Source: a virus. Taken from it: a stretch of DNA of 28,161 bases. The notes under the pieces are model-generated. The model saw nothing but the letters and a program-made list of their open reading frames with translations, was not told where the DNA came from and did not search any database. Within the stretch, counting starts at the first letter, position 1. Every line of letters begins with the position of its first letter. The DNA lies in IMG/VR virus record IMGVR_UViG_3300027963_000265, positions 1 to 28,161 of that record; one strand, written 5' to 3'. A program made the position numbers and the translations under genes. Of this stretch, positions 6,442-14,516 are shown one piece after another.

Positions 6442-7194
6442 ATGTCCGGCAGCGAGACGATCTACGCTGCCCGCCTGGTCGGCCCCGAGATGATCGAGGC
6501 CGGCCGGGACAACGTCGTTACGTGCCCGGTGTACTACGCGGGCGCCATCGTGACTCCGACCGCCGGAACGCTCACGGTGTGGACGGCGTCGAACGCATCG
6601 GTATCGGTCGGCGCCGTGTCGTTCGTCGGGGGTGTCGCCACGGCTACGATCTCGGCGTCGGCCCTTTCGGCACTACAGCCCGAGGACGGCTGGCGGCTTG
6701 AGTGGGCGCTTACGATCGCCTCGGTCGTCCGCACGTTCTGCCGCGACGGCTCGCTCGTCTATCGCCGGCTCTACCCTGTGGTGACGGACGCCGACCTGTT
6801 GCGGGCTCACACGGACCTGACCGCCCGCCGTCCGTCTACGGAGTCCAGCTACCAGGACTACTTGGACGAGGCATGGGCGCGGGTCGAGTCCCGGCTGATC
6901 AACACCGGCAAGCGGCCGTGGCTCGTGATGAGCCCGAGCGCGCTGCGTGACGTACATCAGTACGAAACCCTCGCCATGATCTTCGCCGACTTCGCGACCG
7001 GCGGCAGCACGTCGGCCGAGTGGGAGATGATGCAGCACTACGAAAGGAAGGCCAGCGATGCGTGGTCGATCCTGACGTACCCCCAGCGCGATCAGACGAC
7101 CGGGAAGGCGATGGCCCCGGCCGGCACTCGGCAGGCTGGGATCCCGACGACGTGGGCAGGTAGCCGGCTCGGCGGTCGGTACGGTGTCCGATGA
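6442..7194 (+). CDS. Head-tail connector (adaptor) with Ig-like N-terminus
   Basis: This 250-residue protein appears to have two parts. Residues 1-115 are beta-rich and resemble an Ig-like surface domain. Residues 116-215 are helical, with DADLLRAHTDL and a later RDVHQYETLAMIFADF segment, resembling gp6/gp15-type adaptors that sit below the portal. Gene order (after decoration, before a tail-terminator-like gene) supports an adaptor role at the connector. ATG 6442 lies two bases after the stop of the previous gene. Its TGA overlaps the next ATG (ATGA). The two-part reading is by eye and is the weaker part of the call. Confidence 0.65.
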   Translation: MSGSETIYAARLVGPEMIEAGRDNVVTCPVYYAGAIVTPTAGTLTVWTASNASVSVGAVSFVGGVATATISASALSALQPEDGWRLEWALTIASVVRTFCRDGSLVYRRLYPVVTDADLLRAHTDLTARRPSTESSYQDYLDEAWARVESRLINTGKRPWLVMSPSALRDVHQYETLAMIFADFATGGSTSAEWEMMQHYERKASDAWSILTYPQRDQTTGKAMAPAGTRQAGIPTTWAGSRLGGRYGVR

Positions 7195-7607
7195 GTTCGA
7201 TCGCCGCCGTCCGCGCGCAGGTCGCCGCTCGCCTCTTGGCTACCGGTGTCCTGACCCGTGAGAGCGCCGAGCCGATCGAGATGATCCGAGCCGAGACGCA
7301 CTCCCCGGTGCACCTGGAGTACGCGGTCGGCTCCCCGTCGCAAGAGTACACGGCGCGCGGCAAGCAAAGCCGGACGCAGATCGAGATTGTGATCGCGTAC
7401 CACCTGCCGCCGAAAGACCGCGTCACCGGATACGACACGATGCTGGGGATCGAGCGCACGGTGGTCGCCGCCCTCCAGACCTCCGATTGGGGCGCGCTCA
7501 ACCCCCGGCTCGCCTCGCTGACCCCCGTTGAATCGACCCGCACGCCGGGCGCGGACGGCTGGATCTGGCTCACGATCACGTTTCTTGCCCTCCACTACAC
7601 CCTGTAG
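7191..7607 (+). CDS. Tail terminator/completion-like protein
   Basis: This 138-residue protein has the size and place of a tail terminator, which caps the tube and joins it to the head. A helix at residues 3-18 is followed by alternating strands such as QIEIVIAYHLPP (64-75), then a helix, then a C-terminal strand (WIWLTITFLALHYTL, 124-138). This alpha-beta pattern fits gpU-like or gp17-like tail completion proteins. It overlaps the adaptor gene by ATGA, and its stop lies inside the ribosome binding cassette of the tail tube gene. No catalytic motif is expected or seen. Confidence 0.65.
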   Translation: MSSIAAVRAQVAARLLATGVLTRESAEPIEMIRAETHSPVHLEYAVGSPSQEYTARGKQSRTQIEIVIAYHLPPKDRVTGYDTMLGIERTVVAALQTSDWGALNPRLASLTPVESTRTPGADGWIWLTITFLALHYTL

Positions 7608-7622
7608 GAGTCTCCAATGGCT
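7604..7622 (+). promoter_or_regulatory. Reused ribosome-binding cassette, copy 2
   Basis: GTAGGAGTCTCC (7604-7615), one base, then ATGGCT repeats the block at 5978-5996 with one difference (A for G before the ATG). It overlaps the stop codon of the upstream gene and starts the tail tube gene. Confidence 0.7.
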
Positions 7623-8150
7623 GTCGTCTCCCTCTCCCCTGTCGTCGGCATCGACGGCGTCCTGACGATCAAGGACGGCGCCGCGCTCACCTTGGCGCTC
7701 CCGTTCACAAACGGGGACTTCAAGCTGCCCGGGCTCAACGGCGGCCTCACCTCTGGCCGGACCTCCATGCAGGAGGTGACGGACTTTTTCGCGCGCGGCA
7801 AGTACATCGGCTCTCGGTACACCAAGGGGAAGATCCTTGAGTGCTCGTTCACCGCGCACCTGACGGCGCTGACCGGCGAGACCGGGGACGCGACGATCCT
7901 CGACGTAGCCCTCCGAAAGAACGACTGGGCCGCCCCGACGAGCACGATCCCCGTGGCGCGCGGCGACGTGTTGCACTACACGCTGGAGTGGGCGGTCGAG
8001 CGGTCGGACTACGGCGCGACGAACGACCGGAAGGTCACGATGAAGTATTGCGAGGTGACGATCGACATCGCCGAGGGCGACGACGGGTCCACCCTCACGA
8101 TCAACATCCGGGCAAAGCCGTTCTCCACCGACTCGATCGCGTTCACCTGA
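7617..8150 (+). CDS. Major tail tube protein
   Basis: This 177-residue protein is placed between the tail terminator-like gene and the frameshifted chaperone pair, the standard site of the tube subunit. It has the alternating strand pattern expected of tail tube folds (GVLTIKDGAALTLALPF, 14-30; KVTMKYCEVTIDIAEG, about 141-156). A loop containing EVTDFFARGKYIGSRY (53-68) could bridge subunits. The strong Shine-Dalgarno cassette fits high output. Length is at the small end of the family, as in simple siphoviruses. No extra Ig-like domain is attached. Confidence 0.75.
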   Translation: MAVVSLSPVVGIDGVLTIKDGAALTLALPFTNGDFKLPGLNGGLTSGRTSMQEVTDFFARGKYIGSRYTKGKILECSFTAHLTALTGETGDATILDVALRKNDWAAPTSTIPVARGDVLHYTLEWAVERSDYGATNDRKVTMKYCEVTIDIAEGDDGSTLTINIRAKPFSTDSIAFT

Positions 8151-8167
8151 TCCCATAGGAGGCGACG

Positions 8168-8599
8168 ATGCGCGACACCGCACCCCCGCCCGAGCCCGTT
8201 ACGATCCACGTCAGCACCCCGACCGGCCCACGCGCCGAGGTGCTGCCGGTGGTCATTCCGTCCGACTACGCGCTGTTGGAGGAGCTCCTTCTCGCCAGCC
8301 TCGACGCCGACGACGACCCGGTCACCAACGCCCGGATCGGCGCGGCGATGCTGGCGACGTGCTGCCCGGCACTCGGTCGCATGGTCGGCCGCGCCGGCAT
8401 CGACTACGCCAAGCACGGTTACAGCCCCCTCGGTTACGGCCGGGCGGTCTACGCGTGGCTCCACGCGCAGGGCGTCCCGGTGGCCGAGGTGGTCGCCGCG
8501 CGCGAGTACTTGCGTCCGCTGCTAGCCTCGCGTGCGTGGCCGACCCCCGACGAGGTAGCCGACGAGCTGGGAAAATCACCGGGCCGAGAGGCGTCTTAA
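8168..8599 (+). CDS. Tail assembly chaperone, unshifted product (gpG-like)
   Basis: This 143-residue product of the zero frame would coat the tape measure during tail assembly. The ATG at 8168 follows a strong AGGAGG site. The N-terminus is Pro-rich; the rest is helical (SDYALLEELLLASLDA, 35-50). It ends at TAA 8597-8599, which lies inside the loop of the frameshift hairpin. It sits between tail tube and tape measure genes, and the last codons carry a G_GGA_AAA slippery site. This is the arrangement of lambda G/GT. Confidence 0.85.
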   Translation: MRDTAPPPEPVTIHVSTPTGPRAEVLPVVIPSDYALLEELLLASLDADDDPVTNARIGAAMLATCCPALGRMVGRAGIDYAKHGYSPLGYGRAVYAWLHAQGVPVAEVVAAREYLRPLLASRAWPTPDEVADELGKSPGREAS

Positions 8600-8778
8600 A
8601 CCTCGCGGCCCTGCGGATCAGCCTGCGTTATGGATCGGGCGACCTTGATTGGTTCGCTCACCTACCCCGTCACCACCAGGCCCGAATGCTCGCGATGTAC
8701 GCCCACGATGCCCCACAGGAGAAGCCCAAGAGCGGGCTGGAGGCGTTGGAGCGTGCGGCGGCGGGTGTGCGGCGATGA
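8168..8778 (+). CDS. Tail assembly chaperone, -1 frameshift fusion (gpGT-like)
   Basis: A -1 slip at 8569-8575 joins residues 1-136 of the upstream frame to 67 residues read in the other frame, giving about 203 residues. The coordinates cover the fused product, which is not one continuous frame. The extension begins ITGPRGVLNLAALRI and ends in a helical, charged tail (KSGLEALERAAAGVRR). In lambda, the T part recruits the tube subunit to the G-coated tape measure. The extension has no good start codon of its own, and its TGA (8776-8778) overlaps the next ATG. Confidence 0.85.
8569..8611 (+). promoter_or_regulatory. Programmed -1 ribosomal frameshift element
   Basis: The heptamer G_GGA_AAA (8569-8575) is in the correct phase of the chaperone frame (CTG GGA AAA). 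After a 5-base spacer comes a hairpin. GGGCCG (8581-8586) pairs with CGGCCC (8606-8611), and GAGG (8588-8591) pairs with CCTC (8601-8604). The two stems are separated by one A-G mismatch, with a 9-base loop. Spacing and stability match known stimulatory hairpins. Confidence 0.9.
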
Positions 8779-9392
8779 GCGCGATCCGCTACCGTGACGG
8801 CGGGGCGTCGGTCGAGTTGACCGGTGACCTCGCCGCGTGGGCCGAGGCGGCGATCCAGAAGGCTGCGGGCGAGGCGATCAGCATCGTCCGTGCCGAACTG
8901 GAGACGGTCGCACGGCAGGCCGAGGCGGGCTGGTACAGCTCGGCGGGTGTCGAGCGCCGTACCGGGCAGTCGGGTCAGATGGCGGTGACGACGACGATCG
9001 ACGCCGCCCGGGGTGTGATCCGGGTGACGGTCGGATCGAGCGACACGAGGCGGGTCGGAAAAAAGAACCTCGCGCCCGCCGCCTACGTCCACCGAGCCGG
9101 GCCGAACTCGGTCGCGCTCCGGGTCGTGAGCGAGTCCGAGTACTACGCGGCCCCGAAGTCTACGCGGTACTGCCGCGCCAAGCGGGACGGGAAGTTTTGG
9201 AAGGTGCCGAGCCCCGAGATCAATGAGGGCGACTACGTGATCAAGGTCCAGAATCCCCGGGCCAGCGACGGAAAGAAGCTGTCTCCGATCTTCGTGTTCG
9301 CGCCGGGTAAGCGGGTGATCACGGCGGCCCTCCCCAAGATCGGCGCCGCGATGGCCAAGACCGCAACCGCTATCGAGGTGCCCCGTGCCTGA
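8775..9392 (+). CDS. Unrecognised tail protein before the tape measure
   Basis: This 205-residue protein starts at ATG 8775, overlapping the chaperone stop (ATGA). It starts inside the tail block and overlaps the tape measure start, so it is almost surely a tail component or assembly factor. Residues 15-55 are helical (AAIQKAAGEAISIVRAELET). The middle is basic and strand-rich, with repeated Arg/Lys (RRVGKKNLAPAAYVHRAG, about 95-112). The C-terminus is a helix (ALPKIGAAMAKTATAIEV). A HK97 gp10-like tail-component fold is possible, though those usually lie before the tube gene. No catalytic motif is seen. Confidence 0.6.
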   Translation: MSAIRYRDGGASVELTGDLAAWAEAAIQKAAGEAISIVRAELETVARQAEAGWYSSAGVERRTGQSGQMAVTTTIDAARGVIRVTVGSSDTRRVGKKNLAPAAYVHRAGPNSVALRVVSESEYYAAPKSTRYCRAKRDGKFWKVPSPEINEGDYVIKVQNPRASDGKKLSPIFVFAPGKRVITAALPKIGAAMAKTATAIEVPRA

Positions 9393-11244
9393 CATTTCGC
9401 TAAACGTCGATCTCAAGGTACAGCAAGCCCTATCCGAGCTCAAGCGCCTGTCCCCGGGCGCGGACAAGGAGGCCAAGGCCATCTCGGCATCTCTCGGCAA
9501 GGCTCTGCGGGATGCCGAGAAGGAGGCCAAGAAGCTGGGCGACGAGATGGGCAAGGCCGGAAAGGCCGGAGGTAACGGGCTGGAGCGCGCGGCAGAAGCG
9601 TCGGCCAACCTCGGCACGGGCGGGTCAAAGGCGCTCAAGGCGTTGGGGCCGCTTGGGGGGGTGCTAAGCCGGATCAGCCCGGAAGCCGGGGCGGCGGCAA
9701 GTTCGATCGCTGGGCTCACCTCGGCGTTTGAGGGTTTCGGGATCGAGGGCGGCATGCTGACCTCGGCTGTCGGTGCATCCCTTCCGGTACTCGCGGCGGG
9801 GGCCATCGCGATGGGCTCCCTCGTCGGGGTCATGGACGACTACACGGCGGCGAGCAAGGCGGCGAGCGCGGCCCACTCGGCGTTTGCCGCGGCGCTCGCC
9901 CCGATGGACGACGCGATCGACGCCGCCCGGAAAGAACAGGAGCGGCTGAACGCGGCACTCGATTCCGGGTCGGCGAAGAAGTACATCCAGATTTCCGACC
10001 TGTCGGCCATCGCAGACGAGAAGGAAGCCGAGGCGACCAAGGGTCTGCGCGAGGAGAAGGATCGGCTGATGCAGACCCTTGCGGCGTCCGCGAACATGGA
10101 CAACTTTGAGGGCCAACTTGCGCAGAACCGGATCGGGCAGATCGACAAGGAGATCGGGGCGGTCCACCAGAAGGCGAACGAACTGGCCCGGCTCTCGGTC
10201 GAGAACTACACGCTCCGGGGTGCCATCGACGGAGCGAGCGATTCCGAGAAGGGCCAAGCTGACGCATCCAAGGCCTTGGCGGCAGCGGCCAAGGCCGCCA
10301 AGGCCGACCTGTCCGCGCTGAACGCCGAGATGGAGCGGGCCGAACGCGCGGCCGAGGCGAACGTAAAGGGCTACAACTCGGCGATCAGCGCGTTGCAGGG
10401 CATGGAGGACCAGAGCAAGCACAGCCTCGCCGGGGAGATGGACCGGATCGACCTCGACCGGCAGGCGGCGCTGGCCAAGTCGCAGGCGCTGGCGGACGAG
10501 GCGAGCACCTACGCCTCGACGGTATCGGCGCGCGAGACGATCGACGCGCAGCACCGGGCGACGGATGTTGCCGCGGAGGCCGAGTACCAGGCGGCGAAGA
10601 GCGCCCTACAGGAGCGCGCGGCATCGGAGCGAGACGCCCTCGACCAGCAGGCGATGGCCGACCGGCTACAGCAGCAGCAGGCGATCGGGGGCGCGTTCAT
10701 CTCGCTCGGGGACTCGATCGTGGCTGCGACAAGCAAGCAGCACGACACGACGACGCGCGAGGGCCGGCGTGCTGCCCTTGCCCAGTTCTCGGTGCAGAAG
10801 GGCGTCATGCTCGCACAGGCCACGATCGCGGGTGCGCTGGCGATTAACGAGGCGCTCGCCAGCCCGGCTGGTCCGCCGGCTAGCTACATCATGGCGGCGG
10901 CAACCGGCGCAGCGTCGGCGGTCCAGATCGGGACCATCGCCGCGACCCAGCCGAGCTTTCACCAAGGGTACGCGCCGGACGAGCAGTCAGCGCGGGTGCT
11001 CAAGCGAGAGTCGGTGCTGACGACGACGGCGACGGCCGCGGTAGGCGTGGGCAAGGTGCGCGAGTTGAACGCGGGCATGACCGGAGGCGGCGGCTACCAG
11101 GGCCCCGCGCCGGTCATCCTCGGCCACCGGGTCGTCGACGAGGCCATCAAGCGGGAGTTGCGGTCGAGCGGCGCGCTGTCGTCGGCCCTGTCGAGCGGCC
11201 GGGTAGTCGGTCACCGAACGAACCGCCGCGGTACCACCGGTTAG
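9385..11244 (+). CDS. Tape measure protein
   Basis: This 619-residue protein sets tail length and probably helps DNA cross the cell envelope. It starts with GTG at 9385, eight bases inside the previous gene. Features match the family. The N-terminal helical region is Ala/Lys-rich. A hydrophobic Gly/Ala segment lies at about 103-152 (VLAAGAIAMGSLVGVM). Long coiled coils run across about 175-215 and 290-425, and a second hydrophobic stretch lies near 470-520. The order after the chaperone pair is diagnostic. At roughly 1.5 angstroms per residue the tail would be near 90 nm. No lysozyme or peptidase domain is fused. Confidence 0.88.
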   Translation: MPDISLNVDLKVQQALSELKRLSPGADKEAKAISASLGKALRDAEKEAKKLGDEMGKAGKAGGNGLERAAEASANLGTGGSKALKALGPLGGVLSRISPEAGAAASSIAGLTSAFEGFGIEGGMLTSAVGASLPVLAAGAIAMGSLVGVMDDYTAASKAASAAHSAFAAALAPMDDAIDAARKEQERLNAALDSGSAKKYIQISDLSAIADEKEAEATKGLREEKDRLMQTLAASANMDNFEGQLAQNRIGQIDKEIGAVHQKANELARLSVENYTLRGAIDGASDSEKGQADASKALAAAAKAAKADLSALNAEMERAERAAEANVKGYNSAISALQGMEDQSKHSLAGEMDRIDLDRQAALAKSQALADEASTYASTVSARETIDAQHRATDVAAEAEYQAAKSALQERAASERDALDQQAMADRLQQQQAIGGAFISLGDSIVAATSKQHDTTTREGRRAALAQFSVQKGVMLAQATIAGALAINEALASPAGPPASYIMAAATGAASAVQIGTIAATQPSFHQGYAPDEQSARVLKRESVLTTTATAAVGVGKVRELNAGMTGGGGYQGPAPVILGHRVVDEAIKRELRSSGALSSALSSGRVVGHRTNRRGTTG

Positions 11245-11252
11245 GGGGCAAC

Positions 11253-14200
11253 ATGGCCGATCTCACTCCATCCACGATCCGAGCCCTGCTCACCCTCGAT
11301 ACCCGGTTCGGCTCGGCATCCCTCGTCGCGAGCGGCACGGACGGGGCCGACTACACGCAGGCCGAGCGGCTGATCGGGGCGGTGACTCCGGGCAGCACGA
11401 CGACGCCCGCGATCATCCTGTCCGGCACCCCGACCGGCGATCCGTCGTTCGCGCTTGAGTGCGTGCGCGGCGGGAACCCGGGCGCGTCGGTGGACTTGCT
11501 CGCGGACACGCCGCCCGGGATCGCAGTCGGCCCCGGGGTGGTCTGGACGCGCGACGGGGACGCGCTGTACCGCGGCTGGGATCCACCGACCGCCATCAGC
11601 GAGTTCGAGTTCATCGACCGCTCGACCACGGCCAACGAATGGCTCTACCCGCACGTCGTCTCCCGGGCTGATGGGTCTGCCTACCTGGTCGTCCAGCACT
11701 CCGAGCGGTACGTGGCGACCTACACCCGGACCAACGGCGGGACGTGGACGGCGTCGGGGGTGGTGTACGATGCCGGGAGCGCCTACTACGCCAGCCCGAT
11801 CCGCGCGTGTCCCTGCCTCCTCAACCTGCCAGGAGACCGCCTCCTGTGCGTGTGGCTCGGGGCGCTCGACGGGTTCCTGTCCTCGATCAGCAGCGACAAC
11901 GGCGCGACGTGGAGCACGCCGGCCGTGTGCGACTTTGAGATCCAGACGTGGGTGCTCGTCTACTCGCTTATGAAGGTCCGCGCCGCCTACTCCAACGGCC
12001 AGATCCTGCTACTCGCATACCTGACCGGCGGCGGCATCGACACCGTGATCCAGCTTGCCAGCGTTGACAACGGCGCATCGTTCGCTCTGGTCTCGACGGT
12101 AGTAGACCGGGACGCCGGATACGCCGAGGTCGTCGCAGCCCCGGGCGGCTCCGGGTTCGTTGTCGCGACACTGGAGACCGCCCGAGACACCGCCGGCCCA
12201 TCGACGGTGCCGCCCTACGTCCGCCGGATCGGGTCCGCGTTCGATTTCGTTATGTACACGGAACCGACCCTCGCGCAAGCCGCCTCCGACACGGCGCGGT
12301 GGGGCACGCGCGCTGGCGGGTCGGGATCGGTGCTGACTGCCGGCGAGCTCGCGCTGACTGTGGACCACGCCGGTACGCTCTGGCTGTTCGGCCTCAACTT
12401 TGCGAGCACGCGCCAAGGACTCGTCAGCCGCAGCGACGACGGCGGGGCAACGTGGGCGCTCCAGTCGCGCCAGTGGTACGACTGCGCCGACGCTACTCGC
12501 GGACCCCGGCAAATGGCCGCAGCGTGGCAAGGCGCGCGCGTAATCCTCGCGCACACGCTCAACGCCTCGACGGCTACAGCATCGCTGGCGGTGGCGTACC
12601 TCGGCGGCGATACGACGGTGTGCCGGCCGCAGCTTTACGGCGCGCTGTCCGTCCCCAATTACGTGGGCGACTACACCGTGGCGTGGCTCCCCTACGCGCT
12701 CCCCGAGGCCACGGGCGCGACGTGGACATATGCGGCTGTCGGTGCCCCCACGATCACGCTCACAGGCAACGGCGCGCGGGTCCAACACGGCGGCGTGCTC
12801 GACTCGGCAACGTGGACGGCTACCCCGACCACCAGCAACGCGAACGGGCTGCATCTCCTCGCCGACCTAAAGGCGGCGGTCGGAAACGCCTACGTGCAGG
12901 CACGGATCGGAGCGGCTGGCCCATCGTCCTACGAGGTGCGGGTGCTCGTCACGCCTACCTCGATCGTGTTCCGCGACGTGACGAGCGGGGTAGACCTCGC
13001 GACGGTCTCGACTACGGCCGGGGCGACGGGCGTGCAGGTCATGCTCGGCATCGGGGACACGGTCGGCGGCGCCCTGTCCGGCGACTGCCAAGCCTGGTAC
13101 CGTCCTTGGGGCAGCAAGGCGGATCGGGAGTTCATTCGGATCCACCAAGCGACCACTCTCACCCAAGGCGCGAGCACGACCGACCGGATCCAGTTCGGGA
13201 CGATCGCCGGCAGCGCGACCACCGACGCGAACGTGCGTTTGGTCCAGTACGCCGAGGGCTCCGACTGCGGCGTCAACATATACCTCTCGACCTACACGTC
13301 AAAGGCGCGGCTGCTCGGCGTGCCCGTGTCGCCCTACCCGACGCCGCTGGCAGAAACGGGCGTGTCGGTGTCGGGTCTCGCTGGTCCTCTGGCTACCGGT
13401 CAGACGTGGACGGCCCCGGTAGAGCACGGCTACGCGGTCTCGCTGACCGACCCCGCCGTATCCGCGAGCCCCCGCCGGACGTGGCGCAGCACGGCGGACA
13501 CGGTGAGCCAGCGGATCGTGTGGACGTTTGACGAGGCGACCACGATGCAGAGCCCCCTCGCGGGCGTCTACATCGACGGGTGCAACTTTCAGCAGGCAAC
13601 GCTCGCCGGCTGGAACGGCGCGGCATGGGTGACGATCGCGACCATCGATCTGCGACTCGGCGCGACGGCCGGGATCAAGTACACGCGGCAGGGTGAGATC
13701 GTGTACTGCGGGACGGGCGGCGGCTCGGCGATCACGGACTACCTGGACCGCGGGGAGCTCGCCGGGTACACGATCAAGCTCGCCGCCGGCCAGTACCGGC
13801 GGATCAAGACAAACACGGGCGGCCGGTGGACGGGCGCGGCGGCGACGACTACCCGCCCAGTGGTGACGCTGGAGAGCTACACGCCCGGCGATGCGACCTC
13901 GGGCAGCGCGTCGGAGATCTGGACCCCGCGCGCCTGTGTCGTGTTCCGGGGTGCGACCACTGGCTATAGCCGGTACAGCCTGCACATTCCGTCGAGCCCA
14001 ACGGCTGACGGGTACTACACGATCGGCGCCATCGTGATCGGGCCGCTGGTCGTGCTCGGCGACCCCGACACCGAGCGGCAGTACAGCCGCGCGACGAACG
14101 TGCTGACGACGACGGCGCGCAACGGGACGCGCACCCAGCGCCGGCTCGGTCGGGCGGCGCGGGCGGTGCAGGTGTCGTGGACGGACGGGATCGACGGCAG

Positions 14201-14516
14201 CAACGTTCATGATGCGGTGCCCGACTACGTGCTCGACTACACGGGCGGCACTCCGATCAGCACCCCGGCGGCGCTGTCCGGCGACATCCTCGGCGTGGTC
14301 GCCGAGAATGACGTAACGCCTGTCGTCTACCTGCCAGCGGTGGCGGTCCCGGGCTCGGCGACTACCTCGCTGGTCGTGTCGGCTGACCTGATGCTGTACG
14401 GGGACATCGTCACCGACACGATCCAAACCGACGTGGTCTGCGGCGACGAGCACCAGGTGAGCGGCAAGGGCGAATACGTGCGGGTCGGCACGGTGCGGCT
14501 GGAGGAGGTGCTGTGA
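11253..14516 (+). CDS. Large tail protein with Asp-box beta-propeller
   Basis: This 1087-residue protein is the largest in the window and follows the tape measure directly. Four Asp-box-like motifs are visible at residues 159-165 (RTNGGTW), 213-220 (SSDNGATW), 270-277 (SVDNGASF) and 394-401 (SDDGGATW). Their spacing is that of sialidase-type beta-propellers. Residues 500-690 look like a lectin-like beta-sandwich. Around 730-850 a discoidin-like stretch appears (ESPL-type strand, then LAGWNGAAWVTIATIDLR). The C-terminus is beta-rich. It probably binds or cleaves surface glycans at the tail tip. Catalytic residues of true sialidases were not identified, so binding alone is possible. ATG 11253 follows AGGGGG. 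Confidence 0.72.
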   Translation: MADLTPSTIRALLTLDTRFGSASLVASGTDGADYTQAERLIGAVTPGSTTTPAIILSGTPTGDPSFALECVRGGNPGASVDLLADTPPGIAVGPGVVWTRDGDALYRGWDPPTAISEFEFIDRSTTANEWLYPHVVSRADGSAYLVVQHSERYVATYTRTNGGTWTASGVVYDAGSAYYASPIRACPCLLNLPGDRLLCVWLGALDGFLSSISSDNGATWSTPAVCDFEIQTWVLVYSLMKVRAAYSNGQILLLAYLTGGGIDTVIQLASVDNGASFALVSTVVDRDAGYAEVVAAPGGSGFVVATLETARDTAGPSTVPPYVRRIGSAFDFVMYTEPTLAQAASDTARWGTRAGGSGSVLTAGELALTVDHAGTLWLFGLNFASTRQGLVSRSDDGGATWALQSRQWYDCADATRGPRQMAAAWQGARVILAHTLNASTATASLAVAYLGGDTTVCRPQLYGALSVPNYVGDYTVAWLPYALPEATGATWTYAAVGAPTITLTGNGARVQHGGVLDSATWTATPTTSNANGLHLLADLKAAVGNAYVQARIGAAGPSSYEVRVLVTPTSIVFRDVTSGVDLATVSTTAGATGVQVMLGIGDTVGGALSGDCQAWYRPWGSKADREFIRIHQATTLTQGASTTDRIQFGTIAGSATTDANVRLVQYAEGSDCGVNIYLSTYTSKARLLGVPVSPYPTPLAETGVSVSGLAGPLATGQTWTAPVEHGYAVSLTDPAVSASPRRTWRSTADTVSQRIVWTFDEATTMQSPLAGVYIDGCNFQQATLAGWNGAAWVTIATIDLRLGATAGIKYTRQGEIVYCGTGGGSAITDYLDRGELAGYTIKLAAGQYRRIKTNTGGRWTGAAATTTRPVVTLESYTPGDATSGSASEIWTPRACVVFRGATTGYSRYSLHIPSSPTADGYYTIGAIVIGPLVVLGDPDTERQYSRATNVLTTTARNGTRTQRRLGRAARAVQVSWTDGIDGSNVHDAVPDYVLDYTGGTPISTPAALSGDILGVVAENDVTPVVYLPAVAVPGSATTSLVVSADLMLYGDIVTDTIQTDVVCGDEHQVSGKGEYVRVGTVRLEEVL

